Virus record (IMG/VR): IMGVR_UViG_3300036772_000129 | Coordinates: 1 to 46,302 of that record | Direction: 5' to 3' (one strand) | DNA from: a virus | Length of the DNA: 46,302 nt | Shown: piece by piece, positions 30,337 to 38,829 of the stretch | How the letters are laid out: every line of letters begins with the position of its first letter | Position numbering within the stretch: position 1 is the stretch's first letter | Notes under the pieces: generated by a model | Told to the model about the DNA's origin: nothing | The model's database searches: none | Seen by the model: the letters and a program-made list of their open reading frames with translations, nothing else | Made by a program: the position numbers and the translations under genes

Positions 30337-30719
30337 CTCGCACAGAAGTCTATGACGCACTTCGCGCGTGGCTGCAGTCGCACGGGTTCGATACAGGCTA
30401 CAAGCTACAGAAGCGTTTTTGGGATGAGCAAAAGTCCACAGCTAACGCTAGATATATCGTCATTCAGCAAAATGGCGGTGGCGGCACAGAAGAAGCACTC
30501 ACCCGAGACTATTTCCGGTTCATTTTACTGTCAGGTCAGAACGACGCTGCCGTTGACGAAGTCGAAGACCGCGCTGATGCCATCCGGCAGGCGATGATCA
30601 ACGAGTATTCAACTGAATGCATCATCTCGATGCAACCCCTTGCCGGTATCACGGCAATAAAGACAGAAGAAGGGCGTTATCTCTTCGATGTCAGCTTTCA
30701 AACAATCATTTCTCGATAA
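30333..30719 (+). CDS. Tail terminator protein
   Basis: A 128-residue protein with the alpha/beta pattern of lambda gpU-like terminators (RTEVYDALRAWLQSHGFDTG, ARYIVIQQNGGGG, DAIRQAMINEYST, then YLFDVSFQTIISR). It caps the tail tube once full length is reached. The position before the major tail protein supports this. Confidence 0.82.
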   Translation: MTRTEVYDALRAWLQSHGFDTGYKLQKRFWDEQKSTANARYIVIQQNGGGGTEEALTRDYFRFILLSGQNDAAVDEVEDRADAIRQAMINEYSTECIISMQPLAGITAIKTEEGRYLFDVSFQTIISR

Positions 30720-30736
30720 TATCGGAGCAATAAATT

Positions 30737-31468
30737 ATGGCTGGATGTGAATCAGGTGCATTCACAGGGCGCGACGTCGTTGTTTATTACGCGATTTCAT
30801 GCCCTGAGACACAACCAACGGCAAGTGAATATAAGCGCCTCGGCATGATGCGCGGCAAGACCACTTCGGTCGAGTGGGATACCGCTGACGCCACTGGCGA
30901 TATGAGCGCGGCTTACACCAAAGAGAATTTGACCACGTATAAAGACGTGTCATTCTCAGGCGATGGGGTGAGCCGTAAGGAAGAAGTCTACAATCAAAAT
31001 GCTTTAAAGCGGCATATCTACGATCCTCAGCCGGAAACCAGTAATCAGCCGTATGTGTGGCTAAAGATTGTTAGCCCATTTGATATTACTGAGGGTCCAT
31101 TCCTTGTAACGTCTTGGGAAGACGAAGCTCCACATGACGATGTAGCAACATGGTCTATCGAAGCATCAAGTGCCGGACGTGTTGTTCCTCGCGACGTTCC
31201 TGATGAAGTGCTAATCGACACCCAGCCGGTGAATCAGAGCCTGACCGCAGGGCAGACACTGGTTCTGTTTGTTGCTGCACATGCCACTGACGGCTCAACG
31301 CTGACATATCAGTGGAAGAAGGGCGGCACAAACATTACTGGCGCGACATCGGCTACATACACCAAAACCGGCACAACCTCCGCAGACGCTGGCGATTACA
31401 CCGTTGTAGTGACTTCCACTACAGCAGGTAGCGCTACGTCAAGCGTTGCTACCGTGACCGTGGAATAA
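30737..31468 (+). CDS. Major tail tube protein with C-terminal Ig-like domain
   Basis: A 243-residue tube protein. Residues 1-155 form the tube domain (ESGAFTGRDVVVYYAISCPE, then WSIEASSAGRVVP). Residues about 163-243 form an immunoglobulin-like domain (DTQPVNQSLTAGQTLVLFVA, TYQWKKGGTNITGATSATYT, SADAGDYTVVVTSTTAG) that would decorate the tube surface. In phages these domains are thought to bind carbohydrates weakly. A fused Ig domain also occurs on lambda gpV. Confidence 0.87.
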   Translation: MAGCESGAFTGRDVVVYYAISCPETQPTASEYKRLGMMRGKTTSVEWDTADATGDMSAAYTKENLTTYKDVSFSGDGVSRKEEVYNQNALKRHIYDPQPETSNQPYVWLKIVSPFDITEGPFLVTSWEDEAPHDDVATWSIEASSAGRVVPRDVPDEVLIDTQPVNQSLTAGQTLVLFVAAHATDGSTLTYQWKKGGTNITGATSATYTKTGTTSADAGDYTVVVTSTTAGSATSSVATVTVE

Positions 31469-31471
31469 AAA

Positions 31472-31489
31472 AGGGGCGCGAGCCCCTCA
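31472..31489 (-). terminator. GC hairpin with U-run on the minus strand
   Basis: GGGGC-GCGA-GCCCC lies just after the tail tube stop. The T-run (TTTTTT) is on the minus strand side, so it works best as a leftward terminator. On the plus strand it is only a stable hairpin and may slow polymerase or protect mRNA. Confidence 0.5.
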
Positions 31490-31504
31490 CTCTACAGGGA
31501 TGAT

Positions 31505-32149
31505 ATGGCAGCGATAACAGACATTGGGCAGGCAGAGATAAAGCTTGTCGGCCACACCTATTTCCTGAACCCGTCATTCCTGAATATGACCAGAATAGGG
31601 ACGCCTGAAGAAATAGTTACTGCGATGGTTCACGTTCACGGTGGTCACTATCCCCAGCATGAAATACGCAACGAGCAACTATTGCAGGACGCCAGAGCGA
31701 TTTGTTTTGCTCGCATGGTCAAGGCTGCCGCTCTGATAGTGCAGTCCTGCTGTGAAGAGGATATCTCTCACCTTGTCGGTGGCTATGCCTACACCCCACG
31801 CGGCAAATTGGTCATGAAGAAGGGATTCATGCCGCTTGAGGATATGCTCACACTGGCTCGCCATCTCATTAAGCACGGCGTAATGGGCGATCAGGATAAT
31901 GAAGATGTCGCAAAAGACGGCGAGTACACAAACCGCTTTGATGCCCGGTCGTTCGTTTATCTCGCGGTAGCTCACCTTGGAATGAGTGAGGCTGAAGCGT
32001 GGAACATGACGATGACATCTTTCCGAGCCGCAATGGAAGCGAAATATCCTCCTCCACCCAAAGCTAAAGTCCCGTCTCAGCAAGACTATGACGACACGAT
32101 GAATTGGGCTGAACGCATGATGCAGCGCGACAACAACAGGAAACACTAA
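31505..32149 (+). CDS. Putative tail assembly chaperone
   Basis: A 214-residue protein between the tail tube and tape measure genes, the place of lambda G/GT. It has a beta-rich start (IGQAEIKLVGHTYFLNPSFL), long helices and a charged proline-containing C-terminus (KYPPPPKAKVPSQQDY). There is one continuous frame with no obvious slippery heptamer, so a programmed frameshift as in lambda is not evident. The assignment is from position and size. Confidence 0.65.
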   Translation: MAAITDIGQAEIKLVGHTYFLNPSFLNMTRIGTPEEIVTAMVHVHGGHYPQHEIRNEQLLQDARAICFARMVKAAALIVQSCCEEDISHLVGGYAYTPRGKLVMKKGFMPLEDMLTLARHLIKHGVMGDQDNEDVAKDGEYTNRFDARSFVYLAVAHLGMSEAEAWNMTMTSFRAAMEAKYPPPPKAKVPSQQDYDDTMNWAERMMQRDNNRKH

Positions 32150-32168
32150 GCCCTTCGGGGCTTTTTTT
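32149..32168 (+). terminator. Terminator between chaperone and tape measure
   Basis: AGCCC, loop TTCG and GGGCT are followed by six Ts. The hairpin overlaps the chaperone stop codon. Confidence 0.85.
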
Positions 32169-32183
32169 ATGCCCGGAGAAAAC

Positions 32184-34568
32184 ATGGCTGAGAACGTAGG
32201 AACTATTGAGTACACAGTCAAAGCCGATACGGCTCAACTACTGACTGGTGGGCAAGAAGTAACGAAAGTAACTGGGCAGATGGAAAAGGCGTTCGATGGC
32301 GTGGATAAATCTGCTCAGGCAATGAATACATCGCTTACTAAGGCTGCGCAGTCTGTTAATAAAGCCACTACAAGCATGGGCGGCGGCAAGCAGCAAATGC
32401 AGGCTTTTGGATATCAACTTCAGGATTTAATTGTCCAGTTGCAGAGCGGGACGAGTTTCTTTGTAGCATTTGGGCAGCAAGGATCGCAGTTAGCTGGCGC
32501 ATTCGGCCCGGGAGGAGCCATATTTGGAGCTATTATTGCTCTGAGCTCGGTTATTGGTGGGGTGCTTGTTGCTTCACTTGGGAATGGCAAGGATGCGATG
32601 GAGTCCCTGACTGATGCTGCTGAGGCGATGGATAAGGTAATCAGCCTATCGCAAAACGGGGTGGCAGCTCTTTCAGACAAATTTGCCAATCTAGCCAGAA
32701 CTAACGCTGAAGCAGCAACGATTCTTCGTAATCAGGCTCTGATTGAATATAACCAGGCTATTGCTCAGATACCAAAAGCGATTGACGATGCGTCAACCTC
32801 TATCCTGTCTTTCTCTGATAAAGCAATCTCTGCTTTTACTGGTGGCTACGCTTCGATTGATGGATTTAATGATCGCCTTAAAGCGCTCAACATCACCACA
32901 GACGATTACACTCAGGCAACAAAACAAGCCTTTGGTGCAGGGCAGGCATTCCAGGCAACCGCATTAAGCATCGGAAACACGGTAGGGGCGCTGGCGAGCA
33001 AATTCGGCATTACTGAGCAGCAGGCTTATGCACTGGCTAAGCAATTGTCAGATATAGCAGAGAACCCTACACCTGAGGCACTGCAAAAGCTCACTCTTGA
33101 TCTTCAGGGCACAACAAGCGCTACAGAATCAGGAGCGAAAGCGCTTGCTGAGTTTACGAATAAACTTACTGGTATTGTCACTACAGCAGCAGATGCAAAG
33201 ACGAGAATCCTTGCACTCAAAGGAGCAATGGATAACCTTACTGAGGGGCAAAAGAATCTCGTCAAGCAATCAGAGCGTCAATTGCAGTTAGCTCAGGCAA
33301 CGGCGAAAGAACGCGCAAAATTGCAGGCGCAATATGCGGCTGAAGATGCTGGTCTTGGCAAAGACGACCCGGTAACCAAGCAACTTGAGTCTAATGCACA
33401 GGCGGCTTATGACGCAGTAGAAGCGCAGAAAGCCAAAGAGAAAGCAGATCGCAAATCTATCTCTACCGGGCAAAAGCAGGCTAGTCAGCAGGACGCGATA
33501 AACCAGAAACTGGAGCAACTGCGCCAGAAGTCAGAGCTTGCAGCCACATCCACGCAAGAGATGAGTCGAGAGCAGGCGATACTTAATGCTCAGCAGTCAC
33601 TAGGGAAGAAGGCCTCTGAGGAACAAATTAAATTAGCCGGTGAATATGCTGCTAAAACATGGGATGCCACGAATGCACTCAAAGCCAGACAGCAGGCTGA
33701 TCAGGGGCAAAAGTTCGCTAAGCAGGAAATTGCTCAAACTCAGTCTACTGCCAACCCATTAACCGGAGAGGTTGAAAACCCTACGGCAGCAATAGACCTG
33801 CAGGAGCAACAAAAGCTCGATACAGTAGCCAAGTATCAGGCGCTGGACGTGCAGCACACTCAACTGTACGAGGATGCCAAAACCGCGATACAGGCAAGAT
33901 CTGCAGCTGAGCGTGAAAAAATTCTCATGGATGAGTCTACGAAGCAGGCGATGCAGACAAGCCAACTTGTTGGTATCGCTGCATCAAGCTTCGACTCTCT
34001 TGCTCAAGTGATCGCATCGTCAGCTGGAAAAACCAGCGCGGCGTATCAGGCAATATTTGCGATAAGCAAGGGATTTTCTATTGCTCAGGCATCTCTGAAC
34101 ATGGCAACGGCAATCTCTAACGCACTGGCTTTACCATTTCCAGCTAATATCCCCGCGATGGCTCAGGCAGCGGCGGCAGGTGCGCAGATTGCATCAACCA
34201 TTAGCGGTATTAGTTATAGTGGAGGTCGGCGCTATGGCGGCGGGGTGTCGGCAGGTAACGCGTACCGTATCAATGAATCTGGCCAGTCTGAGGTGTTCCA
34301 AACATCTGGCGGTGCACAAGCCTTCATCCCTAATAAATCAGGGAAAGTTATTCCTGCTGATGAGGCGTTGGGGAGTGGCGCACCTACGGTAAATGTGATT
34401 ATTGAAAACTATGCCTCTGGTGTGAATGTGCAAAATCAGGGCTATGACCAGACCAGACAAGCCGTAGTGTTTGCTGTGAAAGAAGTAGCAAAACAAATCC
34501 GAACTGGAACCGGTGATGTTTCACGCGCAATGCGAGATACTTGGAATGTTACTTCGAAATCTCAGTGA
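32184..34568 (+). CDS. Tail tape measure protein
   Basis: A 794-residue protein that sets tail length and exits during DNA ejection. Features: a helical N-terminus, a glycine/alanine-rich hydrophobic segment (about residues 108-135, GAIFGAIIALSSVIGGVLVA), a long coiled-coil middle (380-560) and a second hydrophobic region (about 620-675, SIAQASLNMATAISNALALP). The C-terminus (NESGQSEVFQTSGGAQAF, IPNKSGKVIPADEALG) matches lambda-type tape measures. GGAG is spaced for ATG 32184 rather than the earlier ATG in the terminator T-run. Confidence 0.93.
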   Translation: MAENVGTIEYTVKADTAQLLTGGQEVTKVTGQMEKAFDGVDKSAQAMNTSLTKAAQSVNKATTSMGGGKQQMQAFGYQLQDLIVQLQSGTSFFVAFGQQGSQLAGAFGPGGAIFGAIIALSSVIGGVLVASLGNGKDAMESLTDAAEAMDKVISLSQNGVAALSDKFANLARTNAEAATILRNQALIEYNQAIAQIPKAIDDASTSILSFSDKAISAFTGGYASIDGFNDRLKALNITTDDYTQATKQAFGAGQAFQATALSIGNTVGALASKFGITEQQAYALAKQLSDIAENPTPEALQKLTLDLQGTTSATESGAKALAEFTNKLTGIVTTAADAKTRILALKGAMDNLTEGQKNLVKQSERQLQLAQATAKERAKLQAQYAAEDAGLGKDDPVTKQLESNAQAAYDAVEAQKAKEKADRKSISTGQKQASQQDAINQKLEQLRQKSELAATSTQEMSREQAILNAQQSLGKKASEEQIKLAGEYAAKTWDATNALKARQQADQGQKFAKQEIAQTQSTANPLTGEVENPTAAIDLQEQQKLDTVAKYQALDVQHTQLYEDAKTAIQARSAAEREKILMDESTKQAMQTSQLVGIAASSFDSLAQVIASSAGKTSAAYQAIFAISKGFSIAQASLNMATAISNALALPFPANIPAMAQAAAAGAQIASTISGISYSGGRRYGGGVSAGNAYRINESGQSEVFQTSGGAQAFIPNKSGKVIPADEALGSGAPTVNVIIENYASGVNVQNQGYDQTRQAVVFAVKEVAKQIRTGTGDVSRAMRDTWNVTSKSQ

Positions 34569-34576
34569 GGAATGAT

Positions 34577-34804
34577 ATGGCAATAGAAGCGGGTCAAACC
34601 GGCGGGATAGAGATCCCTTTTGGTGAGGAGTTTACTCTGGAGGCAACATTTCCAATCGACTTTGTGATAACAACAAGTGGAGGTAGCGTAATTAAAATGA
34701 CTGTCACGCCTAACAATCCACTAAAAATCACCAGAAATAGTGATATTACGAGCATTGTCGGAACGGTAAATCCCCATGATTCCGACATTAGAAAAATCAC
34801 CTAA
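34577..34804 (+). CDS. Small tail-operon protein (75 aa)
   Basis: A 75-residue all-beta protein (MAIEAGQTGGIEIPFGEEFT) right after the tape measure. GAGGAAT precedes ATG 34577; the frame runs upstream into the tape measure gene but without a start signal. It ends in a terminator hairpin. The role is unknown. Confidence 0.65.
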   Translation: MAIEAGQTGGIEIPFGEEFTLEATFPIDFVITTSGGSVIKMTVTPNNPLKITRNSDITSIVGTVNPHDSDIRKIT

Positions 34805-34824
34805 CCCGCCATGGCGGGTTTTTT
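34803..34824 (+). terminator. Terminator in the tail operon
   Basis: AACCCGC, loop CATG and GCGGGTT are followed by Ts. The hairpin includes the stop codon of the small gene before it. Confidence 0.87.
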
Positions 34825-34836
34825 ATTGAGCTCAAT

Positions 34837-35310
34837 ATGGCAACCGATATCAAATGGCCGTTGGGGCTGCAATCAATACTCAAGTCAGGGAAAGCACGCA
34901 ATCAACTTGCTGCTTTCCAGATGTCAGATCCGCGCAGTGGGCCACCATACCGAAAAAAACTAAGCAGTGACGTTCCAGTTATCTGGGATGTAACGTTTAA
35001 GTTCAAAGGTGACGATGCAACGATATTCTGGTCATGGTTTGAGAATGCGATCGACAAAGGCCGCGCTAATTTTATTCTTCCCATTCAAACTGAATTTGGA
35101 CTCGTTGACCACGATGTCATGTTTTTAGATGAGTCACTGTTACCAGTAAGCGAAGAATCAGATGTATTCACATACACGGCGCAAGTACTGGCTCGTAAGC
35201 TTGTGATACCTCCTGAGTTCCCGCCTGATATTTGGGTTGACCCAGATATCTATAAAGACAGAAGCATTCTTGACCCCGCCGTTAACTGGTACTGGCCTAA
35301 GGAGCCATAA
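34837..35310 (+). CDS. Minor tail protein
   Basis: A 157-residue protein (WPLGLQSILKSGKARNQLAA, then FWSWFENAIDKGRANFILPI and FTYTAQVLARKLVIPP) at the position of lambda gpM, between the tape measure and DUF1833 genes. It is probably part of the distal tail/hub ring. The stop overlaps the next start. Confidence 0.75.
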   Translation: MATDIKWPLGLQSILKSGKARNQLAAFQMSDPRSGPPYRKKLSSDVPVIWDVTFKFKGDDATIFWSWFENAIDKGRANFILPIQTEFGLVDHDVMFLDESLLPVSEESDVFTYTAQVLARKLVIPPEFPPDIWVDPDIYKDRSILDPAVNWYWPKEP

Positions 35311-35804
35311 TGCCCGTATCTGATGAACAGCGTGCATTTTGGAGCCAGAAGAAACCGGCTGCAGAATATGACACGATAACTTTCATTCACCCCGCGTTTG
35401 CCGAACCTGTCACATTGGTCGCTAATGTTTTCAGTGACCAAGTGTTTAACGGCGTCACATATCAAGCGTGCTCGATGAAAATTGATAAGCCTGAGCAGGG
35501 TAAAGACCCTGTTAGCAGTATCGGTTGTCAGTTTGCGAGGCCACAAGTCGGTGATGAGTTCAAATCCATTCTAAGACAACTTGATCCGTTTGACTGGATG
35601 ACGCCAATCACAATGCAACTCATGCAATTTACAGATGATGACCGCGTCAACCCCATCCAAAACTGGTCTCTATTCGTGACAGAGGACGGGATCCGAGTCA
35701 GTCGCGACAGTATTCAAGTTCAAGCGTCGGATGATAACCCGATGATCCTCAGCATGAGCCAACTCTACGACCTAGACCGCTACCCCGGTCTTGCATACGT
35801 GTAA
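35310..35804 (+). CDS. DUF1833-family minor tail protein
   Basis: A 164-residue protein of the DUF1833 family (EYDTITFIHPAFAEPVTLVA, then SSIGCQFARPQVGDEF and DGIRVSRDSIQVQASDDNP). Its place, like lambda gpL, is before the NlpC/P60 tail protein, suggesting a tail-hub role. Confidence 0.85.
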   Translation: MPVSDEQRAFWSQKKPAAEYDTITFIHPAFAEPVTLVANVFSDQVFNGVTYQACSMKIDKPEQGKDPVSSIGCQFARPQVGDEFKSILRQLDPFDWMTPITMQLMQFTDDDRVNPIQNWSLFVTEDGIRVSRDSIQVQASDDNPMILSMSQLYDLDRYPGLAYV

Positions 35805-35813
35805 GGTTTCAAT

Positions 35814-36239
35814 ATGGAAAAGAATGAATTTATACGGAGAGCCGTTGGCCTTCCGTGGATTGATCGTGCCTGCAGTTGGAAAGCAATGGATTGCTGGGGG
35901 GCAGTAGTTATGTACTTTCGCTATGTCTATGACGAGGAGCTGCCGTGTGTTGAGGGGTATGCATGCGGTAGTGATTCAATCGTTGACGGGTTCAACGCTC
36001 AGATAGCTGACGGAAAGTGGCTGGAGGTTGACAATCCGGCTGGCGATTGCATCGTATTCATGAGCTTTAAAAATGGACTACCCACGCATGTTGGAGTAGT
36101 GGTTGACGGCAAGCGAGTTCTGCACTCAGCCGGTAGCGATGGTTTTGAAGGGCAGGTGCGCTGCGACAAGCTTGATGTTTTCAGTCGCTATCACAGAGAT
36201 ATGAAATTCTATCAGTACCGAGGTTGTCGATGCTTATAG
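35814..36239 (+). CDS. NlpC/P60 tail-tip peptidase
   Basis: A 141-residue cysteine peptidase domain with nucleophile C27 (MDCWGAVVMYF), base H92 (PTHVGVVVDGK) and a later H in VLHSAG. Such tail-tip enzymes (lambda K type) cut peptidoglycan cross-links during DNA entry. The Mov34-like N-terminal domain of lambda K is absent. The tail-tip gene starts within its last codons. Confidence 0.9.
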   Translation: MEKNEFIRRAVGLPWIDRACSWKAMDCWGAVVMYFRYVYDEELPCVEGYACGSDSIVDGFNAQIADGKWLEVDNPAGDCIVFMSFKNGLPTHVGVVVDGKRVLHSAGSDGFEGQVRCDKLDVFSRYHRDMKFYQYRGCRCL

Positions 36240-38749
36240 TCTACCACGATCCGCATGGCGTGACTGGCCGCGATGTATTCGAACTTGATACAACCATTTC
36301 CCTGCAAGCTAATATAGCCGCAGTAATTCCGCATGGTGCTGATGCGAATACAACAGCGTTAATGTTGAACGGTCAGAAAATTAATCCGCTGGAGTACGAT
36401 TTATCTCGCAATGCCACAGCGTTGGACACTGTTGAAATCATCAAACGGCAGCAAGGTGTTACTGCTCTTGTAATCGGTGCCATTGCTGCGGCAGCGGCTG
36501 TTACTGTGGTTCTTCTGACCCCGAAGCCATCTATTCCGAACAACCTAGGGGCTCAGAAAGATAGCCCAAACAACCAACTGACTGGTCAAACTAATGTTGC
36601 TCGGGCATATCAAGCCATCCCAGATATCTACGGAAAAATACGAGCTTTCCCGGATTTAGTAGAACCGTCACTCTCTGAATATATTGATAACGTTAAAAAT
36701 ATCACTGAAGTGATGTGTATAGGTATCGGCTCGTATCTAATCGAAGAGGTTAAATACGCTGACACGCTGTTAAGCACAATCACTGGAGCTTCTTATGAGG
36801 TATTCAATCCGGGTGACGTGATACCTGTTATCTACGATGCGGCAGAGTCTCCAGACGTGGACGGGCAAGAAATAACCCCACCGAATATGGGCGATCAGGT
36901 TCTTTACACTGCTGAAACATCAGACATCATCAGTTTATCTATGTCAGGTAATGTTGCGACTATCAAAATAGAAAAAGACGACACGTTTGATTATTTCTAT
37001 GACAAGTCAAAGCCGATAAATATCACGTTCGAAGTCGATATCACATACACGGTCGCAAACGAAGATGGTTCTACATCAACGCAAACAGAGCCCTTTCAGC
37101 TAAGTGGGGCGTTGGTTGGTATGGGGATCAGTGATGACGGAGCTGTGGTCGACCCTGCCGAATATTATGACATCAGTATTAGCAATATTTCCGGTTCATT
37201 TCCATCGGGTGGAATAGTTCAGACGTCTTATTTTAAATTGAATGACATGGAAGGTCTGTACGTTGGGCCATTTATTCTAGCTTCGGCTGCTGATCAGATT
37301 TGGTACAACATCGTGTTTCAAAGGGGTATACACGCCAAATCAGTCGATTTAACAGCGGAATGGTGGCAGGTAGACGCAAATAACGACCAAATCCCCGGAA
37401 CAGAAGAAAGTGAGTCGTTTGAATATGGCGGTGATACATACGAGGGGCAGTATTACACACGGAAAGTAACTCCGGCAGGCGGCAGGGCAAAGTATGCATT
37501 CAGAATAACGCGAACGGACACAGGATACGAAGACCTTACAGATCAGGCCAAGTTGGAGGAAGTTTATTCTGTTCAAGTACGGCATAACGTTGTCGCAGAA
37601 GACACGCTTATCCGTTGCGTAACACAAGCAACAGAGCAAGCAACGGGTATTAAGGATCGTAAGTTCAACGCGGAGGTTACACGCAAGACAATCACATGGA
37701 ACGGTTCACAAGTAGTAAACACGATCAACCCAAGTCGTGATTTTGCTGATGCAGTTCTGCATTCTTTTGTTGTGATAGCAGGGCGCAGTGTAGATGAGTT
37801 AGATGTTGATGAGCTCTATAGCATCAGCGCGTCTATCAAAGCTAAGGATCCACAACTAGGATACTTTGACTTCTCGTTTGATGACAAGGACATTAGCCTC
37901 GGACAGCGCCTCCAGACAATATGTAATGCTGCGCGGGTGACGGTATTCAGAGATGGGCTCAAATGGCGTTTTGTTAGAGATGAAAAGACAGATTTTGTCT
38001 CCGCTCAGTTTGATGCACGTAACCTCGCAAACGACGACACAGGAGGCACGTTACAATACAAGGGCCACTTGCCGACATCGTATGACGGCATTGAACTTGA
38101 GTATGTTGACGCCTCGGATACAAACGATGATGGCACAGATAAAAAGGCTTATATCAGACTTCGGATTGATGCTGCTTCAAAATCAATTCTGGAAGAGGCC
38201 GCGAACCGTCCAAGCAAAATACAGCTAGCTGGTTGTCGAAACGTAACTCAAGCAATGAACCGTGCACAACTTGAAGCACGGCGGCTTATCTATCAGCGTC
38301 AGTCTGTAGAAGATACGGCGCTGAGTGATGCCAATATCGTGCAAATAGGTGATCGCGTTCGCTGGGCGGATGTTTATGACGAAGCTATTGCTAGCGGCGA
38401 AATACTCAACATCAACGGAAACACGTTCACTACTTCAGAAGAGCTCGTTTTTGAAGTTGGGACAGCGTACAAGGTCAGCATTACAGATCAGTACGGCTAT
38501 CCGTCGCAATGGATAACCGCATCGCCAGTTACTGGAAATAATTCAGCATTTACGGCTGATTTCACATCCGCTTATACAGCAGACAACATCAACAGCATGC
38601 TCGGCAGTCGTTTCATTATGACTCCTTCAGTTGCATCAGACCCGATGGATTTCACTCTCACAAGCAAATCACCGGGTGATGATCCGACACAAATAAAGAT
38701 ATCGCTCACTCAATACGACGAACGCATGTACGAATACGACAACATGTAA
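36230..38749 (+). CDS. Tail tip attachment protein (J/TipJ-like)
   Basis: An 839-residue host-specificity hub protein. It has an N-terminal beta-grasp-like domain (residues 1-75), a hydrophobic helix (about 76-95, VTALVIGAIAAAAAVTVVLL) and then the conserved text TNVARAYQAIPDIYGKIRAF. Hub and fibronectin-like beta domains follow, including GLYVGPFILASAADQIWYNI and LRIDAASKSILEEA. The lambda gpI-like segment is fused at the N-terminus rather than encoded separately. The ATG at 36230 has GAGGT; the upstream TTG is unlikely. It is shorter than lambda J (1132 residues), with the fibre carried by the next gene. Confidence 0.87.
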   Translation: MLIVYHDPHGVTGRDVFELDTTISLQANIAAVIPHGADANTTALMLNGQKINPLEYDLSRNATALDTVEIIKRQQGVTALVIGAIAAAAAVTVVLLTPKPSIPNNLGAQKDSPNNQLTGQTNVARAYQAIPDIYGKIRAFPDLVEPSLSEYIDNVKNITEVMCIGIGSYLIEEVKYADTLLSTITGASYEVFNPGDVIPVIYDAAESPDVDGQEITPPNMGDQVLYTAETSDIISLSMSGNVATIKIEKDDTFDYFYDKSKPINITFEVDITYTVANEDGSTSTQTEPFQLSGALVGMGISDDGAVVDPAEYYDISISNISGSFPSGGIVQTSYFKLNDMEGLYVGPFILASAADQIWYNIVFQRGIHAKSVDLTAEWWQVDANNDQIPGTEESESFEYGGDTYEGQYYTRKVTPAGGRAKYAFRITRTDTGYEDLTDQAKLEEVYSVQVRHNVVAEDTLIRCVTQATEQATGIKDRKFNAEVTRKTITWNGSQVVNTINPSRDFADAVLHSFVVIAGRSVDELDVDELYSISASIKAKDPQLGYFDFSFDDKDISLGQRLQTICNAARVTVFRDGLKWRFVRDEKTDFVSAQFDARNLANDDTGGTLQYKGHLPTSYDGIELEYVDASDTNDDGTDKKAYIRLRIDAASKSILEEAANRPSKIQLAGCRNVTQAMNRAQLEARRLIYQRQSVEDTALSDANIVQIGDRVRWADVYDEAIASGEILNINGNTFTTSEELVFEVGTAYKVSITDQYGYPSQWITASPVTGNNSAFTADFTSAYTADNINSMLGSRFIMTPSVASDPMDFTLTSKSPGDDPTQIKISLTQYDERMYEYDNM

Positions 38750-38751
38750 TC

Positions 38752-38791
38752 GCCAAACAGCCAAACAGCCAAACAGCCAAACAGCCAAACC
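38752..38791. repeat. Five 8-bp tandem repeats (GCCAAACA)
   Basis: GCCAAACA repeats four times, followed by GCCAAACC, directly after the tail-tip stop and before a terminator. Units that are not multiples of three outside coding sequence can vary in copy number without harm. Confidence 0.95.
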
Positions 38792-38816
38792 AGCCAGCCT
38801 ACCGCTGGCTTTTTTT
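38792..38816 (+). terminator. Terminator before the tail fibre gene
   Basis: AGCCAGC, loop CTACC and GCTGGCT are followed by six Ts, 14 bases before the tail fibre ATG. Confidence 0.88.
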
Positions 38817-38829
38817 ATGGAACAAATTC

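Noticed and set aside
31472-32149. Programmed frameshift in the tail chaperone gene as in lambda G/GT
   Set aside because: One continuous frame encodes the whole protein and no clear slippery heptamer with an overlapping second frame was seen.
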